IMG/VR virus record: IMGVR_UViG_3300037882_000362
Location: 1-42,201 of that record
DNA: 42,201 nucleotides
Origin: a virus
Strand: one strand, 5' to 3'
The notes below the pieces were generated by a model. That model saw only the letters and a list, made by a program, of their open reading frames with translations. It was not told where the DNA came from and did no database searches. The position numbers were made by a program, and so were the translations under genes. Of this stretch, positions 14,990 to 23,121 are shown in pieces (position 1 is the stretch's first letter; each line of letters begins with the position of its first letter).

Positions 14990-15404
14990 ACAACCACAAG
15001 CATCAATCGACATCTTAGCACCACAAAAGTCACACATCGACTTGGCAGACAGAGGACTCCCAACCGACTTTGGTTTGGATGAATATACATTAACTAAACT
15101 TATGGACGACGTAATGCTCCTTGAGTTCTGCGATATAGAGAGTGTTGGGGATGGTAATGAATATGTAAAACGTGGAGCAATCCTCATTCCCACAACTCAA
15201 GTCCACAATATGTGGAGAAAGGGTAGAGTTATTCTCAAAGGTCCGCGTGTAAACTTTACTGAAATTGGGGAGATCGTCATGTTCCCAGCTAATATGGGTG
15301 TCCAAATCTCCAATGTTGAAGTTGAAGGATATGGGATCGTCAAGAAAGGTCTGTTCCTAAACGAGCAAAGAATGTTCGGAGTTTGTAAAGAGAATGGTAA
15401 ATAA
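14982..15404 (+). CDS. GroES-like co-chaperonin (T4 gp31-type)
   Basis: 140 aa. The second half has GroES-fold order: GAILIPTTQVHNMWRKGRVILKGP (hydrophobic strand, then G-x-V), FTEIGEIVMFPANMGVQI (I/V-G-E/D-x-V-hydrophobic) and a C-terminal strand GLFLNEQRMFGVC. The mobile loop region (about residues 45-65) lacks the host GroES consensus, as expected for T4 gp31. Such proteins replace GroES so that GroEL can fold the major capsid protein. The N-terminal 30 residues are extra and polar. ATG 14982 is fixed by the late box and the overlap with the previous gene; late expression would suit capsid folding. Confidence 0.65.
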   Translation: MSEQPQASIDILAPQKSHIDLADRGLPTDFGLDEYTLTKLMDDVMLLEFCDIESVGDGNEYVKRGAILIPTTQVHNMWRKGRVILKGPRVNFTEIGEIVMFPANMGVQISNVEVEGYGIVKKGLFLNEQRMFGVCKENGK

Positions 15405-15410
15405 TGATGG

Positions 15411-15929
15411 ATGAACCCTAAACAAAGATATGAAAAGATCGCGATGGATTCCAAGGGGAATCTGAGGGATGCTTGGAATAGATTCAGTAAAGGGTTCCAA
15501 GTCATTGATGACTACAGAACTGAAATTGTCCAATCGGACAGATTAATTCAGAGATCAGAACTATCTACACTGTTACAACATAATGTGTGCGAGATAGTTT
15601 TTGTTCGTAGAAGACCTGAGCGTGCTCCTGATAGACCAGAAATTAGAAGAATGTTGTGTAGCAACTCTCTTTCCCTACTAACCTCACAAAACGGAAAAAT
15701 ATCTCTAAACTTTAGATTTCCAAAAACTCCTAGAAGAATCAATGAAGCAAAGCATAATATTGTTGTGGTGTGGGACGTTTTCATGCAGGACTATAGAAAC
15801 GTCTCAATGGATACCTGTTATCTTAGACAGACTATACCCGACGATGACACATTTTGGAAATACTATAATGACGCACTTCTGAATATGACACCAGCACAGA
15901 AGATGAATTTCATGGACAGCGTTTCTTGA
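15411..15929 (+). CDS. DUF2693/SH3-like protein, putative
   Basis: 172 aa. The C-terminal two thirds match the layout of a small phage family (DUF2693, SH3-like beta barrel): CEIVFVRRRPE with RRMLCSNSLSLL (pattern V-x-F-x-K...R-M-x-C-T/S), then NIVVVWDVFMQDYRNVSMDTC (V-x-V-W-D-x-x-x-x-x-x-R-x-F/V). The N-terminal 45 residues are helical and charged. The role is unknown; a nucleic-acid or RNA polymerase contact has been assumed for SH3-like phage proteins but is not shown here. A TAAATA box lies seven bases upstream of ATG 15411. Confidence 0.55.
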   Translation: MNPKQRYEKIAMDSKGNLRDAWNRFSKGFQVIDDYRTEIVQSDRLIQRSELSTLLQHNVCEIVFVRRRPERAPDRPEIRRMLCSNSLSLLTSQNGKISLNFRFPKTPRRINEAKHNIVVVWDVFMQDYRNVSMDTCYLRQTIPDDDTFWKYYNDALLNMTPAQKMNFMDSVS

Positions 15930-15941
15930 TTTTTGGAGATC

Positions 15942-15953
15942 GTGTCGTAATTA
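15942..15953 (+). promoter_or_regulatory. Candidate promoter GTGTCGTAATTA before ATG 15958
   Basis: It shares GTGTYGTAATTA with the element at 10251-10262 and lies four bases before the start. No Shine-Dalgarno is present. TTGATT at 15926 could be a -35-like element. Confidence 0.35.
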
Positions 15954-15957
15954 GTAT

Positions 15958-16293
15958 ATGATTAAATTGGAGAACCAGTTAAAGGATTTGATTCTAAAGA
16001 ATGTCGAATTCAGACTCGATGAGAAAGTCATCAAACGTGGGAAGATCAAAGTCTTCAACACGAAGCAGTTCTTCATTAAGTTCAAGATTGAAGTTGAAAA
16101 CGATACCAAGGATTATGAACTACCATATCCATATAAAGTCTTGAAGACCGATAATGGGTATATGTTTGATTATTGTCTGTCTGCTTTTTGTCCAAGGACA
16201 GAAGAGGTTTACTGGAAGATGAAAACATTAAATAAAACCGAATCGTCCAAGATACACGAAAATTATTTGTATATTGTCACTCTGCCGTCTTGA
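15958..16293 (+). CDS. Small uncharacterised beta-rich protein
   Basis: 111 aa, not recognised. It reads as a small mixed domain with several basic beta strands (KVIKRGKIKVF; FFIKFKIEVEN; DYELPYPYKVL; YLYIVTLPS), no membrane helix and a net positive charge. It sits between the DUF2693-like gene and the DinG-like helicase, in a block of nucleic-acid genes, so an accessory DNA or RNA binding role is possible. Its stop TGA overlaps the TTGACAATT element of the helicase gene. Confidence 0.5.
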   Translation: MIKLENQLKDLILKNVEFRLDEKVIKRGKIKVFNTKQFFIKFKIEVENDTKDYELPYPYKVLKTDNGYMFDYCLSAFCPRTEEVYWKMKTLNKTESSKIHENYLYIVTLPS

Positions 16294-16314
16294 CAATTGA
16301 ACCTCCCTGAGTAT
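16290..16314 (+). promoter_or_regulatory. Candidate early promoter TTGACAATT...GAGTAT upstream of the helicase
   Basis: TTGACA at 16290-16295 lies 35 bases before ATG 16325 with GAGTAT at 16309-16314; the layout is that of the element at 4604. The half-site TTGTCA also lies upstream at 16274-16279, giving an inverted pair with TGACAA (16291-16296). Confidence 0.4.
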
Positions 16315-16324
16315 CATCGCGTCG

Positions 16325-17941
16325 ATGACAAACCTCTTGCTCAACTTCCCGGAACCATTCAATCCGAATGCTTCTCAAACTGAGATTCTAAAGATTCTCA
16401 ACAAACATATAAATGATGGTGTGAAATTCATCATCGTAAATGCTCCTACTGGAACAGGGAAAAGTTTCATACCAAAGACATTGGCTAATGCAGTCAATGG
16501 TCCTTCTCAAGCATATATCAAATGCGTTGATAACTATTCTATCTTTGGTGAGGATGGCGCAGAACTTGTGGAGAATGAAGATCCGTTTGGTGTCTATGCT
16601 CTGACAATCACTAAATCGCTTCAGGACCAGTATAAGAACACGTTCTTCGACACTGGCATACTCAAGGGTCAAAGCAACTATCAATGCGGCCTAGACGATA
16701 CTCTGAGCGTTGATATCGCACCTTGTATATATGTTCAAGGTTTGAAAAACAAATGCTGGGCTGAAAACAAATGCCCTTACTATAATTCCAGAAATGAAAT
16801 GCTTAAGAGCACATTTTCATCGTTGAATTACAGTATGTTTTTCTCGTTACCAGAACATCTTAAGAAGAGAAGAATCATCGTATGTGATGAGGGATCAGAA
16901 TTGGAAGAACAATTGGTGGGTCAGTTTACATGTGAAGTGGACATCCCTTTCTTGGTTAAAACCGGAACATCGTTGACATCATTTCCAGTCGAGGAAACAA
17001 GTTCTAAGGTCTTGGAATGGTTGAGTAAATTGATTGTTGCCGTTTCCGAAAACGTGGAAGAATATAAAGAGTCACTTAAAAAAGCTGGTAAAGGATCTCC
17101 TGAGTTTTCTAAGAAGTCTGGTGAATACACCAAGCTTATGAATCTTCAGTCGAGTCTTGAAGTCTTGATTGGAACTTACAACGAAAGCCAATACATCATC
17201 GAAAAGATCGACAAGGTAATCAAGTTCGTTCCTCTGAAAGTGGATAAGCTTTCCAAGTATATCTTCAGTCATGCGGAAACAGTCATTATCATGTCTGCCA
17301 CAATCATCGATCCTAAAAACTTCTGTAGGACTTTGGGAATAACAGAATATGAATATGTGGAGGTTGATTCAGGATTCGATCACACCAAAGCACCAATTCA
17401 TGTGATGGCAAAACAAAAGCTTAACTTCGCAAACCTAAAGGAAATGCTTCCTAAGCTTGCAAAACAAGTGAAAGAAATTTTAGAAGAACATGAAGGTGAA
17501 AAGGGAATTATTCATACTCATACACAGTATATCGCAGACTACATTCGAAACAATGTGAAAAGTGATAGGCTTCTATGTAGAGAACCCGGAGTTCGAAACG
17601 AAGAGCTTCTTGAACTTCATGAGAAAAGCAAGAAGGCTACCGTGCTAGTATCTCCAAGTATGACTTATGGTGTTGACTTGAAGGGAGACTTAGCAAGGTT
17701 TCAAATTCTTCTTAAAGCTCCATGGTTGCCTACTAAGGACAAACGAGTGGAAAAATTAATGAAGCTTGACAAAGACTGGTATTCGAATAAAATGCTTTGC
17801 ACTTTGGTTCAAGCTTGTGGTCGCGGAATTCGTTCTGGTGACGATGAGTGTATCACTTACATCTTAGATGGATCAATCTTTGATGTTGTGTTGAGAAATA
17901 AAGCAAAGCTTCCAAAATACTTTATCGAAAGATTTGAATGA
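16325..17941 (+). CDS. DinG/XPD-like superfamily 2 DNA helicase with iron-sulfur cysteines
   Basis: 538 aa. Walker A NAPTGTGKSF is near residues 38-47. Four cysteines at 121, 134, 144 and 150 lie between motifs I and II, the layout of the 4Fe-4S domain of XPD/DinG helicases. Motif II is CDEGSE (DEGx in place of DEAH). Motif III is VIIMSATI, and the C-terminal RecA domain contains HTHTQYIADYI, LVSPSMTYGVDLKG and QACGRGIRS (motif VI with Arg finger). It should unwind DNA 5' to 3' and may remove R-loops or act in recombination. It is not a T4 Dda, UvsW or gp41 homologue. It overlaps the AAA+ gene by ATGA. Confidence 0.88.
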   Translation: MTNLLLNFPEPFNPNASQTEILKILNKHINDGVKFIIVNAPTGTGKSFIPKTLANAVNGPSQAYIKCVDNYSIFGEDGAELVENEDPFGVYALTITKSLQDQYKNTFFDTGILKGQSNYQCGLDDTLSVDIAPCIYVQGLKNKCWAENKCPYYNSRNEMLKSTFSSLNYSMFFSLPEHLKKRRIIVCDEGSELEEQLVGQFTCEVDIPFLVKTGTSLTSFPVEETSSKVLEWLSKLIVAVSENVEEYKESLKKAGKGSPEFSKKSGEYTKLMNLQSSLEVLIGTYNESQYIIEKIDKVIKFVPLKVDKLSKYIFSHAETVIIMSATIIDPKNFCRTLGITEYEYVEVDSGFDHTKAPIHVMAKQKLNFANLKEMLPKLAKQVKEILEEHEGEKGIIHTHTQYIADYIRNNVKSDRLLCREPGVRNEELLELHEKSKKATVLVSPSMTYGVDLKGDLARFQILLKAPWLPTKDKRVEKLMKLDKDWYSNKMLCTLVQACGRGIRSGDDECITYILDGSIFDVVLRNKAKLPKYFIERFE

Positions 17942-19191
17942 TCGGGATGAGTAAAATGTTAAGAGATGTGTTGAAAACTGAATATGGGTTAAATGTTGTA
18001 GTAGATCCAAAAACATTTGAAATCAAATATATTAAAGAAAAAGAACAAACAATGACCAACTTAAAAAAATACTTAAACGCATTCTATTGGTATGATGAAA
18101 CCCCAGAAAGTTTGCTGACCAGAATTCCTCTAATGAAAACTAATCCGGATTACCCGGACACATTTGCATTATATTTTGGGTTGGCACCAACGAGTCATCT
18201 AAAGATTTCTAAGAAATCTCTTCCAGTAGAAAATCGTGGAAAATTTGAGATGTATTTGATGAGTCTTGGGTTTGATATAGTGGATGTCACAGGTTCTTCG
18301 TATAAATTCATTCACCTCACAAAAGGAATAATTATCAACGGTGACTATTCTGTTCCACCATCCAAGGATGACGATGATGACGACGATGAATACAGAGTCA
18401 CCATTAGAAACGGAGACGAGAATGTGTTCATCACAATACTCCCAACCAAATGTAATCGTGACTTCATTGAGGAAGTTATCACCTACATCACGAAGAAATT
18501 TCTAAAATCTTCTTCAGTTGAGATTGACAAGTTCTACATGATTGCACAGAACCAAAGAGGTCTGTTCACTCAGAAGACAAAGTTCAAGTCGATTCCTATC
18601 AAGGATGATCGATTCGATATCTTCTATGGGAAGAATTTCCCACATGAAACTCTGTTGAAGTTCGTCCACGAAGAAACAGATAACCTATTACTTCTTCACG
18701 GTGACCCCGGAACAGGAAAAAGTAATTATATAAAACATATCATAACTAATTCCGCGAAAAAGGTTATATACATTCCACCATCCATGCTTACGGTTATTTC
18801 GTCTCCGGACTTTGTAACATTTGTAATGGAGAATAAGAATAGTATCATCTTGATTGAGGATGCGGAAGAAATTTTGACATCTGACAGAAATGCAGCAACC
18901 AACAATCTCTTGGGATTGACTGATGGATTCCTAAAGGATGCTCTAAATCTTAAGATCATTTGCACATTTAACTGTGATCTTAAGAAAATCGATGACGCTT
19001 TGATGAGAAAGGGTAGAATGTATTTCCAATACAAGTTTGATAAGCTCACCATAGATGAATGCGATGACCTCGCAGACTTTATGGGACTTGATAGGAAAGT
19101 TAAGGAACCTTCTACATTGGCAGAATTCTTCAATATTGAAGACAACTCCATTGAAAACTCCTTCGAGCAAAGAAGAATCGGGTTTGTCTGA
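17938..19191 (+). CDS. BCS1-like AAA+ ATPase
   Basis: 417 aa. The N-terminal half (about residues 1-235) is unrecognised and includes a run of aspartates (DDDDDDDEY) near residue 145. The C-terminal half is a AAA+ module: Walker A GDPGTGKSN (about 255-262), Walker B SIILIEDAEE, sensor 1 IICTFNCD, and DALMRKGRMYFQYKFDKL, the arginine-finger and sensor 2 region of BCS1/AAA proteins. A protein-remodelling role is typical. An in-frame ATG at 18052 gives a shorter form, but ATG 17938 overlaps the helicase stop (ATGA) and is used here. The partner is unknown; the linkage to the helicase suggests shared work on DNA. Confidence 0.8.
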   Translation: MIGMSKMLRDVLKTEYGLNVVVDPKTFEIKYIKEKEQTMTNLKKYLNAFYWYDETPESLLTRIPLMKTNPDYPDTFALYFGLAPTSHLKISKKSLPVENRGKFEMYLMSLGFDIVDVTGSSYKFIHLTKGIIINGDYSVPPSKDDDDDDDEYRVTIRNGDENVFITILPTKCNRDFIEEVITYITKKFLKSSSVEIDKFYMIAQNQRGLFTQKTKFKSIPIKDDRFDIFYGKNFPHETLLKFVHEETDNLLLLHGDPGTGKSNYIKHIITNSAKKVIYIPPSMLTVISSPDFVTFVMENKNSIILIEDAEEILTSDRNAATNNLLGLTDGFLKDALNLKIICTFNCDLKKIDDALMRKGRMYFQYKFDKLTIDECDDLADFMGLDRKVKEPSTLAEFFNIEDNSIENSFEQRRIGFV

Positions 19192-19197
19192 TAAATA
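19192..19197 (+). promoter_or_regulatory. Late promoter box TAAATA, five bases before the GTG start at 19203
   Basis: TAAATA is followed by AATGA and then GTG 19203. An ATG at 19199 is out of frame and gives only a 12-codon frame. The five-base rule points to the GTG, which opens the long frame. Confidence 0.6.
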
Positions 19198-19202
19198 AAT
19201 GA

Positions 19203-20279
19203 GTGGAAAAACACTCATATTTCAGAGAACAGCTTAATGTATTAACTCAGTTTACTGCTGCTTTTGATGATTGTTTCGTGTTCCGATACGACAAAAATTT
19301 CGTAGCTAAAGAGAAGATCAATGTTCGCTATGTCATGGGGCCAAAGAATAGAGTGCTCTATGACATAGTGAATCAAGCTAAAAATCTGACACTTCCGGTC
19401 ATTTCAATGGACCAGAAGAATGTTAAAAGGGATTCAACTAGAATCCAATTCAAGGATCAAAAGATCACAAGTTACAATTCTATTGATCAGAATGTAATCA
19501 AAATACCATCACCAATTCCGGTGACAATGGACGTTGATGTTAGCATCGTTGCTAACTATAAAGAAGATATCGACCAAATTGTGTCGAACTTCATTCCATG
19601 GTGCAACCCATATTTCATAATTACGTGGAAGATTCCAGAAGAATTCGGTCTGGACCACATTGAGGAACTTCGAACTGAAGTTACGTGGAGTGGAAGTGTG
19701 GATTATGAAACACCGATAAATATCGAGAAAACCGATAAGTATAAAATAGTTGGCAACACCACCTTCAATTTGAAAGGTTGGTTATTTCCTGCTGCTGAAA
19801 CCCCATCAGCACCAATTTATGTTGTTCGCACCAATTTTATATCCGTATCTTCAGGAGAAGTTCTACATTCAAGCAACTATCCAAATCTCTCAGCGGGAGA
19901 TTCCACCGATGTAATTCTCGTATCTGCGTATCCAGAAATAACCAATTCTCTCTATAAGGGAATACCAATCCGTGACACCATTGTAATCAGTGGAGCACAA
20001 AGTCATGTATTTACTTTCTATGGAAAGCGTTTTGGTTTCAACAACACTTGGCATTTGAGTGGACAACAAGTAGCATCTCTACAATTGTCTGAGATTGATA
20101 CTGCAAGATTTCCAATTATTTCTGCATATCAACTTCCAGATGACACGGTTATCACATATAGTGATAATATTGTTACTGTAACCCTAGAAACAAATTATTT
20201 ATCTGCTGGGAAATTCACGTTTGTCACAGCCAATAGTGCTGGATGGGTAAGAATGGAAGATGATGTGGTTGTTATTTAA
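19203..20279 (+). CDS. Tail sheath stabiliser/completion protein (gp15-like)
   Basis: 358 aa with a GTG start. The centre matches T4 gp15 features: VDVSIVANYKEDIDQIVSNFIPWCNPYFIITWK (compare gp15 RYEDDMFQIVEQILPYFQPHF) and NTTFNLKGWLFPA (gp15 TFEVNGWMYPP). Gp15 caps the tail sheath and joins it to the neck. It is longer than T4 gp15 (272 aa), with a beta-rich C-terminal extension (about residues 225-358: VVISGAQSHVFTFYGKRFG; YSDNIVTVTLETNYL) that may be an added Ig-like domain. It lies directly before the portal gene. The match is by motif, not alignment. Confidence 0.7.
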   Translation: MEKHSYFREQLNVLTQFTAAFDDCFVFRYDKNFVAKEKINVRYVMGPKNRVLYDIVNQAKNLTLPVISMDQKNVKRDSTRIQFKDQKITSYNSIDQNVIKIPSPIPVTMDVDVSIVANYKEDIDQIVSNFIPWCNPYFIITWKIPEEFGLDHIEELRTEVTWSGSVDYETPINIEKTDKYKIVGNTTFNLKGWLFPAAETPSAPIYVVRTNFISVSSGEVLHSSNYPNLSAGDSTDVILVSAYPEITNSLYKGIPIRDTIVISGAQSHVFTFYGKRFGFNNTWHLSGQQVASLQLSEIDTARFPIISAYQLPDDTVITYSDNIVTVTLETNYLSAGKFTFVTANSAGWVRMEDDVVVI

Positions 20280-20289
20280 TATTTTTGAC

Positions 20290-20295
20290 TAAATA
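20290..20295 (+). promoter_or_regulatory. Late promoter box TAAATA, five bases before the portal ATG
   Basis: TAAATA, TTGAA, then ATG 20301. It lies in a 21-base gap after the gp15-like gene. Confidence 0.65.
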
Positions 20296-20300
20296 TTGAA

Positions 20301-22112
20301 ATGGCAGGTATAGTGAACAATCCGAATAATCGTAGCAACATGGCGCGTGACGGTAAATCGGGGATGTATGATAGGTCAATGAGAACCTATATACAAGGTA
20401 AACAGCCATATAATTACAGTGTATTGGAAACCGATGAGTTAAAAAATACCAAGTATAAGTATTTCCAAAAGGTGGGAATGCGTCGTCCTGAAGCGTTGGC
20501 GAAGAATTCCGTAACTCTCAATAATCCTTACAACAACACTGCGTTCTCTTCAATCGAACAAGATAAGAGTTTCGGTGACGTAATGTATGCATCAGCTTCC
20601 GAGGATAAACCCGGTCGTTTGAGAGATTATAGAACGATGGCAGCTTATTCTGAAATTGCTGACTGTCTTGATGAAATCTGTGACGAAACCATCAACCCAG
20701 ATGAAAACGATGATATCGTTCTTCTGAAGTTTAAGAACACAGAACTGGATTCTGATACCAAACAGGATATCCAAGATGAGTGGAATAAATTCATCGAGTT
20801 CTTTGATCTTCACAACAATGGATGGCAGTATTATCGTCAGTTCATGGTTGAAGGTGAATTGTTCTACGAACTAATTATCCATGAAGATTACACCAATGAA
20901 GGTGTTCTTGGAGTAGTAAACATCCCAGCGGATCTTATTGATCCTGTATATTCTAATGTTCAAAACATGTTGGTTAAAGGATTCCTTTACCAAAAACCAA
21001 TTTTCGATCCTAAAGATCCAAAGAAAGTTGAAAGATACGAACCGATTCCTTTTGAGGAAAATCAGATCGTTTACATCAACAATTCCGCATATAATGAAAC
21101 CAAGGAATTCATTATCCCTTTCATTGAGAATTGCAGACGAGCATATCGTCAGCTATCAATGATGGAAGATGCTATCGTCATTCACAGAATGGTTCACGCT
21201 CCATTGAGATTCGTTTTCAATGTTGACGTTGGAACTCTATCTGTCCCACAATCTGAATCATACTTGAGAAAACTACAATCTCAGTATTGGTCCACAAAAA
21301 CTTTTGACTCTGATCAGAATGATATTGTTAAAAAGTATAGTCCACAATCCACGTTGGATTCGTATTGGTTTGCTAAACGCCAAGGACAAGAAGCCACAAC
21401 AGTTCAAACCATTGGTGGTCAATCAGGTGATGACCAAATGGAAGGTCTATATTTCTTCATCAAGAAACTATACAGATCTTTGAAAGTTCCTACTTCAAGA
21501 CTCGACCCAGAAGACTCATTCCGCGATGGAACTGATATCTTAAGAGAAGAATTGAAGTTCGCTACAATGGTCATGCGCCAACAGAAGAAGTTCGCTGCTG
21601 GTCTGAAGAGAGGATTCATTACGCATCTTAAACTCAAACAGATGTTTGAGGAAAACGATTTAACTGAACAACATATCAATGTTGTTTTCAATGCTCCATC
21701 CAATTTCTATGACCTTAGAAATAACCAAAAGCTTGAGATGAAAATCAACTCATATAACAATCTCATGGGAACTCAAAAGGTTTCTGATACCTATGCTAAG
21801 AAAAAGGTTCTTGGTTGGAAAGATCAAGATATCCTAGCAGATCGTGAACTTCGTCGTAAAGATATGGAGTTGGAATGGGAACTACAGCAGATCATGGCTT
21901 ATGGTCCTAAGTGGAAAGAACAACTTATTGCTCAAGCTAATGCTGGTGCTCCACCTGAAGGTGGTGGTGCTCCGGGTGGTGGTGGAATGCCACCTGCATT
22001 CGGTGGTGGTCCTGCCGCATTAGGTGGGGATATGCCTACACAAGAAGAGCCACCGCCGAATGCTGGGGTAGCTCCTGAAGTTCCTGCTGTTCCTGAAGAA
22101 CAACCTGCTTAA
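20301..22112 (+). CDS. 20: Portal vertex protein (gp20-like)
   Basis: 603 aa. The portal core is clear: RTMAAYSEIADCLDEICDETI near residues 112-132, the T4 portal start motif; GWQYYRQFMVEGELFYEL (wing); NQIVYINNSAY; RMVHAPLRFVFNVDVG with DQNDIVKKYSPQSTLDSYW; and a stem-crown region with the RLDPEDSFRDG motif. It forms the dodecameric gate for DNA packaging at one capsid vertex. It is longer than T4 gp20 (524 aa) because of a Gly/Pro-rich C-terminal tail (about residues 550-603) of low complexity. Its TAA interlocks with the stop of the reverse cupin gene on TTAA. Confidence 0.95.
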   Translation: MAGIVNNPNNRSNMARDGKSGMYDRSMRTYIQGKQPYNYSVLETDELKNTKYKYFQKVGMRRPEALAKNSVTLNNPYNNTAFSSIEQDKSFGDVMYASASEDKPGRLRDYRTMAAYSEIADCLDEICDETINPDENDDIVLLKFKNTELDSDTKQDIQDEWNKFIEFFDLHNNGWQYYRQFMVEGELFYELIIHEDYTNEGVLGVVNIPADLIDPVYSNVQNMLVKGFLYQKPIFDPKDPKKVERYEPIPFEENQIVYINNSAYNETKEFIIPFIENCRRAYRQLSMMEDAIVIHRMVHAPLRFVFNVDVGTLSVPQSESYLRKLQSQYWSTKTFDSDQNDIVKKYSPQSTLDSYWFAKRQGQEATTVQTIGGQSGDDQMEGLYFFIKKLYRSLKVPTSRLDPEDSFRDGTDILREELKFATMVMRQQKKFAAGLKRGFITHLKLKQMFEENDLTEQHINVVFNAPSNFYDLRNNQKLEMKINSYNNLMGTQKVSDTYAKKKVLGWKDQDILADRELRRKDMELEWELQQIMAYGPKWKEQLIAQANAGAPPEGGGAPGGGGMPPAFGGGPAALGGDMPTQEEPPPNAGVAPEVPAVPEEQPA

Positions 22113-22726
22113 TTCTGGTCTTTGAATACCGCACTAATAGATTCCATATTAACTGGACGCTCTGCTGCGGTTTTTAATGGGGGTTTGTGTGTTACAATAG
22201 CAACACAATTATGTAAGTGTGCTCCGTGGAATTCTTGCGGTGGAATATACCAAACATCGCCTCTTCCATAGGTTTTTCCTGTCTTGATGCAGGTTATGGT
22301 TCCACGTATAACTTTAACTTCTTCACATGTAAATTCGTGACAATGCTCTGGAATATGTCCAAACCCTTTACATGTCATCGTTAAGATGGTGGCTTCCTCG
22401 TCGTGTGCCAATACGGTCATTTTAATGTTTTCTAATACCGTTAATGGTTTATTGGGAATCATAGGCACATGCAGGAATTCTCCACTTGGGAACTTGAAGT
22501 CCATAGTGTAGAACTTATCCGGGTCCAAGTCTTCAATCTCACGAAGCATTTGCTTGGTGATGATCTTTTGATATACTTGGTTGTTGGATTCCAATAGGTT
22601 AGCAGTATTTATCTTTGATATTCGAGTGAATAACCAAGTGAACACAGCAAACAAGACCGTTATAATTGCAGCCAATCCCCCAAGGAATTCGCCAACGTCT
22701 TTAACATCCATGAGATAATTAAACAT
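22109..22726 (-). CDS. Membrane-anchored cupin-domain protein
   Basis: 205 aa. A single hydrophobic helix (GLAAIITVLFAVFTWLF, about residues 17-33) follows a short acidic N-terminus; the remainder would face one side of the membrane. The C-terminal half is a cupin: GHIPEHCHEF (metal His pair, G-x-x-x-x-H-x-H), EEVKVIRGTITC, YGRGDVWYIPPQEFHGAHLH (second cupin motif with His). Both motif sets are present, so a bound metal ion is likely. Start ATG 22726 is one base after the stop of the upstream reverse gene, so translation is coupled. Phage membrane cupins are uncommon in my experience; a role in surface modification or exclusion is speculation. Confidence 0.75.
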   Translation of the reverse strand: MFNYLMDVKDVGEFLGGLAAIITVLFAVFTWLFTRISKINTANLLESNNQVYQKIITKQMLREIEDLDPDKFYTMDFKFPSGEFLHVPMIPNKPLTVLENIKMTVLAHDEEATILTMTCKGFGHIPEHCHEFTCEEVKVIRGTITCIKTGKTYGRGDVWYIPPQEFHGAHLHNCVAIVTHKPPLKTAAERPVNMESISAVFKDQN

Positions 22727-22727
22727 A

Positions 22728-23024
22728 TTAATCGCAGAAACTTACGCAGTTAAATGCAGAAGAGTAATAAAAAGCGGTTCCTCTATTAGAAGATAACACC
22801 AAACTCGCACTGGAGGGGACATTACATTCTAAAAAGTAGTATGTAGATCCACGGTTGGCAGATACGTGTATATAGTGTGTTGACTGTCCCCATAGGATAA
22901 AATCATTCGCAGATAATCCATAGTGACCCGTCCCATAATTTCGGACAGAATTTAACCCAATATCAGATGGGATTCCACATGATATGGCATAATATTGGGT
23001 GCCGTAGTTACTCTGTAGTGACAT
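22728..23024 (-). CDS. Small protein with four N-x-G-[ST] beta repeats
   Basis: 98 aa, not recognised. The sequence is built from repeats of about 23-28 residues starting NYGTQYY, NYGTGHY, NRGSTYY and NRGTAFYY, each followed by a short hydrophobic strand and a Cys- or Ser-rich turn (five Cys in total). It is nearly all polar, aromatic and beta-prone with few charged residues, which suggests an extracellular or virion-surface beta structure such as a small fibre or adhesin repeat. No signal peptide is seen. It is co-oriented with, and translationally linked to, the membrane cupin gene, so the two probably act together. Confidence 0.6.
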   Translation of the reverse strand: MSLQSNYGTQYYAISCGIPSDIGLNSVRNYGTGHYGLSANDFILWGQSTHYIHVSANRGSTYYFLECNVPSSASLVLSSNRGTAFYYSSAFNCVSFCD

Positions 23025-23110
23025 TAATTAGCCTTGGTTATTTTTGGTTGAGGTTGATAAGCTTATACTTCTATTTTGTATGGTAAACATGTTAATATTT
23101 ACCCAAGTGA

Positions 23111-23116
23111 TAAATA
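23111..23116 (+). promoter_or_regulatory. Late promoter box TAAATA, five bases before ATG 23122
   Basis: TAAATA, ATTTC, then ATG 23122. It decides the neck protein start against an in-frame start 78 bases upstream (23044), which has no such box. Confidence 0.65.
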
Positions 23117-23121
23117 ATTTC

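Noticed and set aside
14738-15193. A 151-codon reverse-strand frame over the gp62-like and GroES-like genes
   Set aside because: It overlaps two forward genes whose starts and motifs are supported; it is a shadow.
18726-19214. A 162-codon reverse-strand frame opposite the AAA+ gene
   Set aside because: The forward strand carries intact Walker A, Walker B and sensor motifs; the reverse frame shows no recognised domain.
23044-23121. An upstream in-frame start for the neck protein (26 extra residues)
   Set aside because: The extra residues are hydrophobic and unlike neck proteins; the late box five bases before 23122 and the typical N-terminus favour the later start.
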